Positions 56,429-64,000 of a stretch of DNA of 64,000 nt are shown here, piece after piece. The stretch is from an uncultured Oscillospiraceae bacterium (GTDB lineage: Bacteria; Bacillota_A; Clostridia; Oscillospirales; Acutalibacteraceae), in assembly GCA_910589395.1 (NCBI GenBank), contig CAJUTL010000017.1:1-64000 (forward strand), read 5' to 3'. The notes under the pieces were generated by a model that was not told the origin of the DNA, searched no databases, and saw nothing but the letters and a program-made list of their open reading frames with translations. Within the stretch, counting starts at the first letter, position 1. Each line of letters starts with the position of its first letter. The translations under genes and the position numbers were made by a program.

Positions 56429-58585
56429 CTACATGCCGAAAATCCTTGCCGCCGATGCAATGAGGAAGCAGAGGAGCAATCCGCACAGGGTGGGGATCAG
56501 GAAAGCGGCAGCAGTCCATTTCAGGCTTTTTGTCTCTTTGTAGATGGTCATACAGGTGGTGGAACAGGGCCAGTGCATCAGGGAAAAAATCATGGTACAC
56601 AGCGCGGTTACCCAGGTCCAGCCGTGATTTACCAGCAAAGCGTGCAGGGCGTTCAGATCTGTCATGTCCACAAGGCTCCCCTGAGAAAGATAGGCCATGA
56701 TCACTATGGGGATCACGATTTCGTTAGCGGGCAGGCCCAAAAGAAAAGCCAGAAGGATCACCCCGTCCAGCCCGAAGAGCTGGGCAAAGGGATCGAGAAA
56801 GCCTGCGCAATGCGTCAATAGTGTTTCTCCGCCTACGGAAACATTTGCCAGAACCCAAATCAGCAGTCCCGCCGGAGCCGCCACAGCGGCGGCACGCCCC
56901 AGCACGAACAGGGTGCGGTCAAAAATGGAACGAACCAGAACCTTGCCCACCTGGGGCTTCCGATAAGGGGGAAGCTCCAGAGCAAAGGAAGAGGGGATCC
57001 CCTTTAACAGGGTGGAGGAAAGCAGCTTGGAAATGGCAAAAGTCATGAACAAACCCAGCAGGATCACAGTCATCAGCAGCAGGGCGGAAAGCGCGGAGGC
57101 GCCAAAGCCCCCGGCGCTGGCAATAAAGAACATGGTGATAATGGAGATCAGCATGGGCAGCCGGCCGTTGCAGGGAACAAAATTGTTTGTAAGAATGGCG
57201 ATCAGGCGTTCCCGGGGGGAATCGATGATCCGGCACCCCACCACTCCGGCGGCGTTACAGCCAAACCCCATCAGCGTGGTCAAGGATTGCTTCCCGCAGG
57301 CGCCGCATTTCTGAAAGCAGTGGTCCAGGTTAAAGGCCACCCTGGGAAGATAGCCCAGGTCCTCCAGTAAGGTAAACAGGGGAAAGAAGATCGCCATGGG
57401 CGGCAGCATCACGGAAACCACCCAGGCCAGCGTTTTATACATGCCGTCCACAAAAAGCCCAATCAGCGGGGCGGGGGTATGGATCTGGGTCAAAAGCTCT
57501 CGAAGCCGGTCCCCCAGCCAGAAAAGCCCGGAACTCAAAAGCTCGGAAGGATAGTTTGCCCCGGCAATGGTCAGCCAGAAGATAAAGAGAAACAGCAGAA
57601 AGAGAATGGGAAAGCCGGTGGAGCGGCTGGTAAAAAGCCGGTCAAGCTTCCGGTCTCTGGCACTGTAGCCGCTGCCCTCCACCGTGACCACGGCATTGGC
57701 CAAGCTTTCCGCACGGGTCACAAGGGTGGAAACAATGGCGTCCCGCAGCTTTTCCTCCGAAATGCCCGCGGTGGTCTGCTGTTCCCGAAGCTCTTTCAGA
57801 ACGGCGGCAATATCCGGGTCGTCCCAGGGGGAAGAGCCCAGGTGCTTCTTCAGAGACTGCGCGAGAGCTTCATCATTGTGCTCCAGCAGCCGCAGGGCCA
57901 GCCACCGCGCCTCAATTTTTCCCCCACAAAACCGTTTTACCGAAGGCAGCAGCTTTTTGATGGCCTCTTCCAGAAAGTCCGGATACGTCACAGGCGGCGC
58001 GGAAGGAAGCTCAGCTTCCTTCGCTTCAGAAACAGCCTTTACCCGGCGCATCAGCTGGTCTAAGCCCTTTCCGCTGCGGGCTGCCGCACCCACCACGGGA
58101 ACCCCCAGAAGCGAGGAAAGCTTCTGTAGATCCACGGTGACGCCTTTGCGCTTTGCCTCGTCCATCAGGTTCAGGCAGACCACCGTGCGCTTTGTGATCT
58201 CCAGGGTCTGAAGCACCAGATTCAGGTTTCGTTCCAGGCAGGTGGCGTCGCAAACTACAATGGCCGCGTCCGCTTCGCCAAAGCAGAAAAAGTCTCTGGC
58301 GGCTTCCTCCTCCGCCGAGTGGGCCAGCAGAGAATAGCAGCCGGGCAGGTCTACCAGCACATAGCCCTGTCCGTGTACGGTGCAGGTGCCCTGGGCGTTT
58401 GTCACGGTTTTTCCGGGCCAGTTTCCCGTGTGCTGGTGCATTCCCGTCAACTCATTAAACACCGTGCTTTTTCCCACATTGGGATTTCCGGCAAGGGCGA
58501 CCACTTTATCGGTTTCCGCCTGTTTGCGGATCACCAGCTGCTCCCCGGCCGCCCCCGCGCCGGTAGATTCCTTGGAAAGCCCCAT
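56429..58585 (-). CDS. feoB: Ferrous iron transporter FeoB
   Basis: 718 residues. N-terminal G domain: G1 GNPNVGKST (33-41), G2 with TGNWPGKT, G3 DLPGCYSL, G4 NLMD; a helical GDI-like region; then gate domains with at least eight membrane helices (FPLFTLLEDLGYLPRVAFNL, QSLTTLMGFGCNAAGVVGCR). Imports Fe2+ with FeoA. ATG 58585 has AGGAGG five bases upstream, overlapping the end of feoA. No feoC is seen. Confidence 0.96.
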   Translation of the reverse strand: MGLSKESTGAGAAGEQLVIRKQAETDKVVALAGNPNVGKSTVFNELTGMHQHTGNWPGKTVTNAQGTCTVHGQGYVLVDLPGCYSLLAHSAEEEAARDFFCFGEADAAIVVCDATCLERNLNLVLQTLEITKRTVVCLNLMDEAKRKGVTVDLQKLSSLLGVPVVGAAARSGKGLDQLMRRVKAVSEAKEAELPSAPPVTYPDFLEEAIKKLLPSVKRFCGGKIEARWLALRLLEHNDEALAQSLKKHLGSSPWDDPDIAAVLKELREQQTTAGISEEKLRDAIVSTLVTRAESLANAVVTVEGSGYSARDRKLDRLFTSRSTGFPILFLLFLFIFWLTIAGANYPSELLSSGLFWLGDRLRELLTQIHTPAPLIGLFVDGMYKTLAWVVSVMLPPMAIFFPLFTLLEDLGYLPRVAFNLDHCFQKCGACGKQSLTTLMGFGCNAAGVVGCRIIDSPRERLIAILTNNFVPCNGRLPMLISIITMFFIASAGGFGASALSALLLMTVILLGLFMTFAISKLLSSTLLKGIPSSFALELPPYRKPQVGKVLVRSIFDRTLFVLGRAAAVAAPAGLLIWVLANVSVGGETLLTHCAGFLDPFAQLFGLDGVILLAFLLGLPANEIVIPIVIMAYLSQGSLVDMTDLNALHALLVNHGWTWVTALCTMIFSLMHWPCSTTCMTIYKETKSLKWTAAAFLIPTLCGLLLCFLIASAARIFGM

Positions 58586-58594
58586 AGCTGCCTC

Positions 58595-58927
58595 CTAATC
58601 CCGGACTGTCCCCAGGGGAACAGTGTGCGCGGCGGGGCGATCTCCCTTGCGGCGGCTGAAGGAAGGGGAGGTTTCCCGGGAGCGGGAAATACTGGAGCCT
58701 TCAATGCCAATGCCGCCTGCGTCCTTTTTCCGCAGAGCGACCACCGCTCCGCGGATCAAATAGGCGGCCGGATCTCCCAAAGGGCTTACTCCGATACACT
58801 CCACCCTGGTGCCTTCAATCAACCCCATATCCTGCAGCCGGCGGCGCATGGTTCCTTCCACAGACAGGCTGCTGACGGAAGCCGTTTGCCCCGGTCTTAA
58901 ATCGTTTAGCTGGAAATTCTGATTCAT
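58595..58927 (-). CDS. feoA: Ferrous iron transport protein A (FeoA)
   Basis: 110 residues. The SH3-like FeoA core occupies about 5-75 (LNDLRPGQTASVSSLSVEGT, MRRRLQDMGLIEGTRVECIG, LIRGAVVALRKKDA). The last 35 residues are an extra basic, Ser/Arg-rich tail (RSRETSPSFSRRKGDR). ATG 58927 has AGGAGTGAG upstream. Nine bases separate it from feoB. Confidence 0.92.
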   Translation of the reverse strand: MNQNFQLNDLRPGQTASVSSLSVEGTMRRRLQDMGLIEGTRVECIGVSPLGDPAAYLIRGAVVALRKKDAGGIGIEGSSISRSRETSPSFSRRKGDRPAAHTVPLGTVRD

Positions 58928-59053
58928 ATGATGACTCACTCCTGAATAAAAGTTAGGAGAAGGAAAGTTTCTCACCACTACTATATTCCACAGCGGCCAA
59001 AAGGGTGAAACAGGCCTTGCCGGAAAGCGGAAAAGCAGGAAGGGAGAGAGCCT

Positions 59054-59485
59054 ATGTCGCAGGATGGCTTTTACACAATGAAGGGATATACGCTGCTGGA
59101 GCACGGTCTGCTCACCTCCTCTATGGAGGATTATCTGGAAATGATCTGCCGCCTGTCAGAGCAAAGCCATCTTGTAAGGATCTCCGACCTGGCGCAGGCG
59201 CTTCACGTAAAGCCGCCCTCCGCCTCCAAAATGGCCGGAAATCTCCGGGCCCAGGAACTGATAGAATTTCCCAAATACGGCTGTATCACCCTGACGGAAA
59301 TGGGAAAACGCATGGGAAGCTACCTCATTCGCCGCCACGAGCTGGTAAATAGCCTGCTTTGCCGCATCAACGGCACGGAAAACGAGCTGGAAGAGGTGGA
59401 AAAGATCGAGCATTTCCTCTCTCCGAGAACTGTAAAAAATATTGAGGGATTTCTGCGGGATTTCGGAAACATAAATGGGGAATAG
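59054..59485 (+). CDS. DtxR/MntR-family metal-dependent regulator
   Basis: 143 residues. Helix-turn-helix HLVRISDLAQALHVKPPSAS (about 38-57) and wing YGCITLTEMGKR, then the dimerisation and metal domain (RRHELVNSLLCR, EEVEKIEHFLSPRT with the His and Glu ligands). No SH3 domain, like MntR and IdeR short forms. Divergent from feoAB, so an iron-responsive repressor of that operon is likely. ATG 59054 follows GGAAGGGAG. Confidence 0.9.
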   Translation: MSQDGFYTMKGYTLLEHGLLTSSMEDYLEMICRLSEQSHLVRISDLAQALHVKPPSASKMAGNLRAQELIEFPKYGCITLTEMGKRMGSYLIRRHELVNSLLCRINGTENELEEVEKIEHFLSPRTVKNIEGFLRDFGNINGE

Positions 59486-59489
59486 GCAG

Positions 59490-59513
59490 GAAAACCAAGC
59501 CTTCAGGCTTGGT
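59490..59513 (+). terminator. Hairpin after the DtxR gene
   Basis: AACCAAGCCTTCAGGCTTGGT, a perfect nine-base stem with a tiny loop and no T-run. Weak terminator or stabiliser. Confidence 0.5.
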
Positions 59514-59595
59514 GCGCAAAGGAAAAGCGCTTTCTGCCGACCGGCCAGCCAGGAAGGTAACAGAAAAATCTGTCTGATAAAAAAGAAAAAAAAGC

Positions 59596-59624
59596 TTGCT
59601 TTTTTCAAAGATATCCGCTATAAT
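59596..59624 (+). promoter_or_regulatory. tRNA-Pro promoter
   Basis: -35 TTGCTT (59596-59601), 17 bases, -10 TATAAT (59619-59624), ending 12 bases before the tRNA. Confidence 0.85.
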
Positions 59625-59636
59625 AATGTACGTTGT

Positions 59637-59712
59637 CCGGGTGTGGCGCAGTTGGTAGCGCGCTTGACTGGGGGTCAAGAGGCCGTGAGTTCAAGTCTCG
59701 CCACTCGGACCA
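59637..59712 (+). tRNA. tRNA-Pro (anticodon GGG)
   Basis: 76 nt with CCA encoded. Acceptor CCGGGTG/CACTCGG, D arm GCGC..GCGC with AGTTGGTA, anticodon stem CTTGA/TCAAG with loop CTGGGGG (anticodon GGG), T arm GTGAG-TTCAAGT-CTCGC, end ACCA. Single tRNA gene with promoter and terminator. Confidence 0.96.
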
Positions 59713-59716
59713 AAAT

Positions 59717-59753
59717 AGAGCAGACCGCCAAATGTGGTTTGCTCTGTTTTTTG
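59717..59753 (+). terminator. tRNA-Pro terminator
   Basis: AGAGCAGACC, loop, GGTTTGCTCT, G, TTTTTT. Confidence 0.92.
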
Positions 59754-59827
59754 TTTAAACACTTGTCTTGAAGGTGCAGTCAGAAGACTATTAGGCTGCA
59801 ATACATTCGGTAAAAGGAGTGTGTTTT

Positions 59828-60238
59828 GTGACAAAGCGTTATGCGAGCCTTGCCGTGCTTTACGCGGTCGTTGCGATGATCTTTGGGGTGTTTTACCGGG
59901 AATTTACCAAGCTTAACCATTTTTCCGGACAAACCAGCTTGTCCTTTCTGCACACACACTATTTCGTTCTCGGCATGTTCTTTTTTCTGGTGTTGCTGTT
60001 GATTGAAAAAGTTTTTTCTTTTTCTGATAGGAATACCGGCAAGCTTTTGATCGTTTATCAGCTTGGCTTGAATATCACCGGGCTTGGGTTTCTCTTGAGA
60101 GGCTTATCTCAGGTTTTGGAAATGGAATTGAGCAGGGGAATGGACGCTGCCATTTCCGGGGTTTCAGGGATCGGTCATATTTTGGCGGGGATCTGTATGG
60201 TTTTTTTTCTTCTGAAAATAAAGAAACGTGCCGTATAA
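59828..60238 (+). CDS. Small four-helix membrane protein (DUF2871-like)
   Basis: 136 residues, four membrane helices. A conserved-looking HTHYFVLGMFFFLVLLLIEK segment (helix 2) and a last helix with a GIGHILAGICMVFFLL core fit the DUF2871 group of uncharacterised Firmicute proteins. GTG 59828 has AAAGGAG eight bases upstream; a GTG at 59819 lies within that site. AT-richer than the rest of the region. Confidence 0.75.
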   Translation: MTKRYASLAVLYAVVAMIFGVFYREFTKLNHFSGQTSLSFLHTHYFVLGMFFFLVLLLIEKVFSFSDRNTGKLLIVYQLGLNITGLGFLLRGLSQVLEMELSRGMDAAISGVSGIGHILAGICMVFFLLKIKKRAV

Positions 60239-60285
60239 TGCAAAAAACAATTCTGTGTTTTCTTAAAATCAAACGGCTAAAATAT

Positions 60286-60311
60286 AGGGGCGCACCATTC
60301 GGTGCGCCCCT
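60286..60311. terminator. Convergent hairpin
   Basis: AGGGGCGCACC-ATTC-GGTGCGCCCCT, an 11-base perfect stem with tetraloop. Only short T-runs nearby (GGCTTTTCC). It separates the converging DUF2871-like and binding-protein genes. Confidence 0.65.
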
Positions 60312-60331
60312 GGCTTTTCCAACCCTTTTCT

Positions 60332-61912
60332 CTATTTCCTCTTTCTGGCGGAGCAAAAATCGATCCGCTGATCCGCGGTAACCGTGATCCGTTCCGCTTT
60401 AGGAGAGAGGGCGTAATAGGTCTTCTTTTGCAGCAGGGGATAGAACACCATCTGCTCCTGAAGCGTAAGCTCCATGGCCTGAAAGCCCTCCAGGCTGAAG
60501 CTCATGGAGCGCAGGGCAGAATCGTATTCCTCGCTTTTCAGAAGCAGGGGGGAAGCGGTGCTGTCAAAGGCCTTCAAAACATGGTAGGGCGTAACGCCTC
60601 CGGCACGAAGAGGGTAAAGGGCCGCCTCGTAATCGCCCTGGGAAACCCGGCTTTTCAGTTCGCTTTCCGGCAGGGGAAGAATGTTAAAGGAACTGCCGAG
60701 CTTGCTGTTCCAGGAGGCCAAAAAACCGTTTGTCAGCGTGATGGAGGCTTCATCGTCAGGGCACAGCACGGTGATATTGGGAAGCTTTTCCAGCTTCAAA
60801 AGCTCCAGGAGAGAGGGGATCGCCTCTATAATGCTGTCGTCCTGGGGAAGATAGCGGGTTTCTCCTTCGGTATAATACGCTTTTTCCTCCCAGAGCACGC
60901 AGCCCGGCATCATGCCCGGGGCTTCCTGAGAAGGGTCGGTGCTGTAAGGAGCCAGCAGCGCTTCCCGATCCAGCGTTTTCAGAAAAACCTCCCGTGTTCG
61001 CGCATAGCTTAAGGAATCGGACTGGGGATTCAGCAGCAGTCCCAGCACGGCGTCGTCCAGGGCCAGCACCGTACAGCCCTGCTCCTCCGCTTTTTGTGCC
61101 TCGCTTTCCGAAAGTTCCAGAATGTCAGCCTTTCCCGCCAGCAAAGCGGCGGTGGGATCGGTATCGATCACACTTTCATAATCGATCAGATAGGTGAGGG
61201 AAGCGGGGATCACCTTGCGGTCGCCGCGATAGGTATCGGCCCGCTCCAGGCTGATGCCTTTTTCGTTGTAATCGGTATTCCAGGCATAGATATGGGGAAA
61301 GGTAAAGGGACCGTTGGTGAGGAGATATTCCGGGGAAAAACCGTAATGCCCAGCGCACTCCTCAAAAAATTCCTGCTTGCAAGGCATGTAGTGGTTCCCG
61401 GCGGTGAGGGCCGGAAAATCGGGATATCCGCTTTCCAGCTGAAAGACAAGCGTGCGGTCATTTTTGACAAAGACGCCCAGCGCGCTTTCCTCCAGCTCTC
61501 CGGCGCTGACCGCCCGGGCGTTTTTTATGGGAAAGAGATCATCGGGAGCGGCAGCCCCCTTTTCAGGGTGCAGAGCCCGCAGAATGCCAAAAAGAAAATC
61601 CTCTGCTGTAACAGGCGAACCATCGCTCCATTTCGCGGAACGAAGGTGAAAGGTAAATTCCGTATGATCCCGGTTGTGATCCCACCGCTCCGCCACACCG
61701 GGTAAGATCTCGCTGTCCCTTCCGATTCGGCAGAGCCCCTCAAAAATTGAACCGATCACAAGAGAAGAAGAGGGGCCGGAAGCGGTTTGCGGATCAAGAG
61801 AAATTACGTTCTGCGGCAAAACAGCGGTAAAATCCATGTCCTCCTTGCCGCCGCAGCCGGCAAGCGAAAGCAATAGTGCTGCCGCAAACAACAATGCGAA
61901 AAATCGTTTCAC
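60332..61912 (-). CDS. Peptide ABC transporter substrate-binding lipoprotein (family 5)
   Basis: 526 residues. Lipoprotein signal with Cys20 (LLLSLAGCGG). DPQTASGPSSSLVIGSIFEG, RIGRDSEILPGVAERWDHNR and TFHLRSAKWSDGSPVTAEDF are typical OppA/DppA (SBP_bac_5) motifs. No permease or ATPase genes are adjacent, so it is an orphan binding protein. GTG 61912 has AAAGGAG eight bases upstream; the ORF from 61939 starts before that site. Confidence 0.9.
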   Translation of the reverse strand: MKRFFALLFAAALLLSLAGCGGKEDMDFTAVLPQNVISLDPQTASGPSSSLVIGSIFEGLCRIGRDSEILPGVAERWDHNRDHTEFTFHLRSAKWSDGSPVTAEDFLFGILRALHPEKGAAAPDDLFPIKNARAVSAGELEESALGVFVKNDRTLVFQLESGYPDFPALTAGNHYMPCKQEFFEECAGHYGFSPEYLLTNGPFTFPHIYAWNTDYNEKGISLERADTYRGDRKVIPASLTYLIDYESVIDTDPTAALLAGKADILELSESEAQKAEEQGCTVLALDDAVLGLLLNPQSDSLSYARTREVFLKTLDREALLAPYSTDPSQEAPGMMPGCVLWEEKAYYTEGETRYLPQDDSIIEAIPSLLELLKLEKLPNITVLCPDDEASITLTNGFLASWNSKLGSSFNILPLPESELKSRVSQGDYEAALYPLRAGGVTPYHVLKAFDSTASPLLLKSEEYDSALRSMSFSLEGFQAMELTLQEQMVFYPLLQKKTYYALSPKAERITVTADQRIDFCSARKRK

Positions 61913-62040
61913 AAGACGCTCTCCTTTCCCAAAAATCAAACCTGCGAAAAAAGCGGAATTCTCTGAATTCGAGTATACACAGAGGAAAAAAGAATTTATT
62001 TCTTACAGAGAAATATAGAAAATAAATTTTGAGCCGGGAA

Positions 62041-62440
62041 GGAAAAGGGCGATGGGGAATTGGAAATGAGCAGTGAGCAATTAAGGGCAAAAACATTGTT
62101 TGGTAAATTGGAATTTAGCGGCGAGCCGCCGCAGGCACTTGTGAAGCGGCTTGGTACGGGAAATCGGTTTCAAACCCGACCAATGGCGAGGTGCTCACTT
62201 CCCACCTGTCATTACTGAACAAAAAGCGCCGAGCGCTTTCTCGGTGAAGAATCTCGTCCTTCAGCTCTTTACTCAGGTAATGAAGGGCGAGATTCTTCGT
62301 CACTTCGTTCCTCAGAATGACAAAAGAGGGGGGCTTGTCCTTCTCTAACGGCTAACAACTAACGACTAGTTCGCTAAACTATAATTTACCGCCTGTCTTT
62401 GTCGTTCGTTGCTCATTCCTGCCAGTTCTAGCACCTGTTT
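62041..62440. repeat. Repeat island I9 (no gene)
   Basis: Heptad start (TGGAAAT-GAGCAGT-GAGCAAT, about 62060-62082), GGTAAATTGGAATTTAGCGG (about 62102-62121), a direct CACTTGTGAAGC module (about 62118-62190), a TGTCATTACTG palindrome (62217-62322), CTAACGG-CTAACAA-CTAACGA-CTAGTTC heptads (about 62345-62372) that run into GCTAAACTATAATTTACC, and a closing GTTGCTCATTCC. Confidence 0.8.
62217..62322. repeat. TGTCATTCTG palindrome, copy j (expanded)
   Basis: TGTCATTACTGAAC start, CTCAGAATGACA end, with an AAAAGCGCCGAGCGCTTTC hairpin in the left arm. Confidence 0.78.
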
Positions 62441-62589
62441 TCGCCCTTGCGAAAGGGGAAAATTCGAGGTATATTTTAATATTAAAGAGGTATTCTCAAA
62501 AGAAAAAGCAACGGCCTCAAAAATATTTTATTTTCCTGTTACATTTTGCGCGGCTGTTTTCTCTATAGCATAAGGGAAAAGGAAAAGGG

Positions 62590-63129
62590 GTGAGGGCCAT
62601 TTCTGAACAGAGGAAAACGGCGGCTTTGGTGAAGGCTGCCGCAAAAGGAGATAAACAGGCGTTTGTGGCGCTGGTCGATTCCTTCCGTCAAACCATGTAC
62701 GCCACCGCCATGGCCGTGGCCCGCAACGAAGACGACGCCATGGACGCCATACAGGATACGATTTTGATTTTATGGGAGAAGCTGGATACCCTGCGGGACC
62801 CCGGAGCGTTCAAAACCTGGATGACCAGGATTCTGATAAATCGCTGCTTTGGCACTCTGCGGGGAAAGAGCAGGGAATTCCCTGTGGAAAGCATGGAGGA
62901 AGAAGGCCGCTCCTTTGAGCGGGATACCTCCCTGGACGTACAGGACGCTCTGGACCGAATGGCTCCGGAGGATCGTCTGGTGCTGCAGCTGTTCTACTTT
63001 GAAGATATGCCCGTGCGGGAGATCGCAAGTGCACTTTCGCTTTCTCCCGAAGCGGTACGAATGCGCTTGACCAGGAGCCGGAAGCGGTTCCGCCGGCAAT
63101 ACGAAACAGAGGTGCGCTATGAAAGGTAA
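62590..63129 (+). CDS. ECF-type RNA polymerase sigma factor, second
   Basis: 179 residues. Region 2 VDSFRQTMYATAMAVARNED, DAIQDTILILWEKLDTLRDP; region 4 LDRMAPEDRLVLQLFYFEDM, VREIASALSLSPEAVRMRLT. GTG 62590 is within the GGGG site of AAAAGGAAAAGGGG; the true start may be slightly downstream. Its 3' end overlaps the DUF4179-type gene by 11 bases, so translation is coupled. Paralogue of the factor at 49605. Confidence 0.9.
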   Translation: MRAISEQRKTAALVKAAAKGDKQAFVALVDSFRQTMYATAMAVARNEDDAMDAIQDTILILWEKLDTLRDPGAFKTWMTRILINRCFGTLRGKSREFPVESMEEEGRSFERDTSLDVQDALDRMAPEDRLVLQLFYFEDMPVREIASALSLSPEAVRMRLTRSRKRFRRQYETEVRYER

Positions 63130-64000
63130 CAAGAACAGAGAACTGAAAAAGCGCCTGGAACGGGAGCTGCCGTACCCCAGGCTGACGGTTCAGGCGGATC
63201 TGCAGTTTGATCAGATCCTGGCGGCGCTTCCGGAACGGGAAACACTTCAGGCCACGGCGCGCGCTGAGGCACAAAGGCGGAGGATTTCCCGGGGGCCTGC
63301 CCATTATAAAAAAGAGACAGAAAAGAAAAAGGGCGCGGCCGCTGTGCCGCCGGAGGGAATGGAGCTCTCCGAAGGGCTGGAATATTTCGAGCCGGTACCC
63401 TTCCGAAGAAGCTGGCCCAAAACAGTCTTCCAGTGTGCCGCGGCCTTTGCCGTTTTCTGCCTGGTGTGTCTGGCCCTTCTCAATGTGTCCTCCCCGGAAA
63501 TTGCGGAAAGCCTGCCCGGCTTCGGCGGATTGTTTCAAACCATCAACGGCAGCCTGAGGCCTGCTCCTACGGCGGAGCCGCCCGCGAGCCTTTCGGAGCT
63601 TCCCGCGAAAACGCCCTATACGATCACCGTGGAATCCGCCGTGCGAAAGGAAAACTATCTTTTTCAAACAGTGCGCCTGGATTTTACAGAAGAAAGCTGT
63701 CCGGCAACAGATCAGCTTTTCACCGCTCTGAATGGAGAAAGCGGAATAGAAGTTGCCATAGAAGGCCATTCCGCCCTTTTGTACCGTGACCCGGTGTTTG
63801 AACGGATCCCTGGTGAAACAGCGTTTCGGGGCTCTGTAATTTCGGTTCTCAACGGAGAAGTCAGTAATGAGGGGATTCTGACCATCAACCAGCTGCTGGG
63901 TGTAACAGCGGGAAAGGAACGCACTGCCCTTGACGAGCCGGATATCAGCATTTCACAGGCAGCTTCCTGCCCAATATCGGCTTCCTCAGAGTATTGCTAC
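63119..64000 (+). CDS. DUF4179-type membrane protein, second (partial, runs off the window)
   Basis: 294 codons are open to the last base and no stop is reached. Cytoplasmic part 1-100 (highly charged), membrane helix about 102-122 (FQCAAAFAVFCLVCLALLNV), then AESLPGFGGLFQTINGS, which aligns with AESIPGLGSIFTLLNGRG in the protein at 50145. So it is the probable anti-sigma partner of the sigma factor it overlaps. ATG 63119 with AGAGGTG upstream. Its cytoplasmic part is longer than in the first pair. Confidence 0.85.
   Translation, partial: MKGNKNRELKKRLERELPYPRLTVQADLQFDQILAALPERETLQATARAEAQRRRISRGPAHYKKETEKKKGAAAVPPEGMELSEGLEYFEPVPFRRSWPKTVFQCAAAFAVFCLVCLALLNVSSPEIAESLPGFGGLFQTINGSLRPAPTAEPPASLSELPAKTPYTITVESAVRKENYLFQTVRLDFTEESCPATDQLFTALNGESGIEVAIEGHSALLYRDPVFERIPGETAFRGSVISVLNGEVSNEGILTINQLLGVTAGKERTALDEPDISISQAASCPISASSEYCY

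Overview
The window reads as chromosome of a low-to-mid GC Gram-positive anaerobe of the class Clostridia, most likely a gut member of the Oscillospirales/Ruminococcaceae. The reasons are the oxygen-independent heme-pathway gene hemZ, the spore and division cluster spoVB-hup-rqcP-yabP-yabQ-divIC-yabR, HrcA/CIRCE control of groESL, ECF sigma factors paired with DUF4179-type membrane proteins, Gram-positive ribosome binding sites and lipoprotein signal peptides. The species assignment is inference. I see no rRNA, CRISPR array, prophage or transposase gene. One tRNA (Pro, GGG anticodon) is present.

Layout. 0.6-11 kb: zinc-ribbon protein, a first O-acetylhomoserine sulfhydrylase, a VanRS-like two-component system, a PdaA-type deacetylase, a small membrane protein and two flavoproteins. 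11-19 kb: recJ, relA/spoT, hemZ, a uridine-kinase-like protein and a zinc-ribbon protein. 19-24 kb: the spore/division cluster, without mazG. 24-31 kb: an orphan fumarase alpha subunit, an AT-rich orphan gene, hpf, an RNA methyltransferase, an acetyltransferase, rarA and a MATE exporter. 31-34 kb: groESL. 34-44.6 kb: a sugar locus with a GH29 fucosidase, an AraC regulator, an LplABC-like importer, a lyxose/mannose isomerase, a PfkB kinase, a class II aldolase, NanE and a ROK kinase. 44.7-51.8 kb: an ABC exporter with two FtsX-type permeases, then an ECF sigma/DUF4179 pair. 52-55 kb: an Rrf2 regulator divergent from a second sulfhydrylase and cysK. 55-60 kb: two uncharacterised genes around a ribbon-helix-helix gene, feoAB with a DtxR-type regulator, tRNA-Pro and a small membrane protein. 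60-64 kb: an orphan oligopeptide-binding lipoprotein and a second ECF sigma/DUF4179 pair that runs off the end.

The most unusual part lies between the genes. Nine intergenic islands, about 4.4 kb in total by my count, are built from the same recurring modules: a palindrome of about 70-130 bp with TGTCATTCTG/CAGAATGACA ends (ten copies), a GCTAAATT..AATTTAGC mini-palindrome (about two dozen), an element of about 150 bp with CTCCCCTGAAAGGGGAG termini (three copies), a CACTCGTGAAGC module, and degenerate 7-bp tandem repeats at the island edges. Several islands are nested inverted repeats as a whole, with the heptad tracts outermost. At least three further MITE-like families occur singly or in pairs; one sits between the -10 box and the start codon of recJ.

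The clearest new regulatory signal is a 23-bp sequence found in the same arrangement (13 bp, -35, 17 bp, -10) upstream of both the fucosidase gene and the importer operon, on either side of the AraC gene. This makes the two divergent transcripts a probable single regulon for a fucosylated or amino-sugar glycan.
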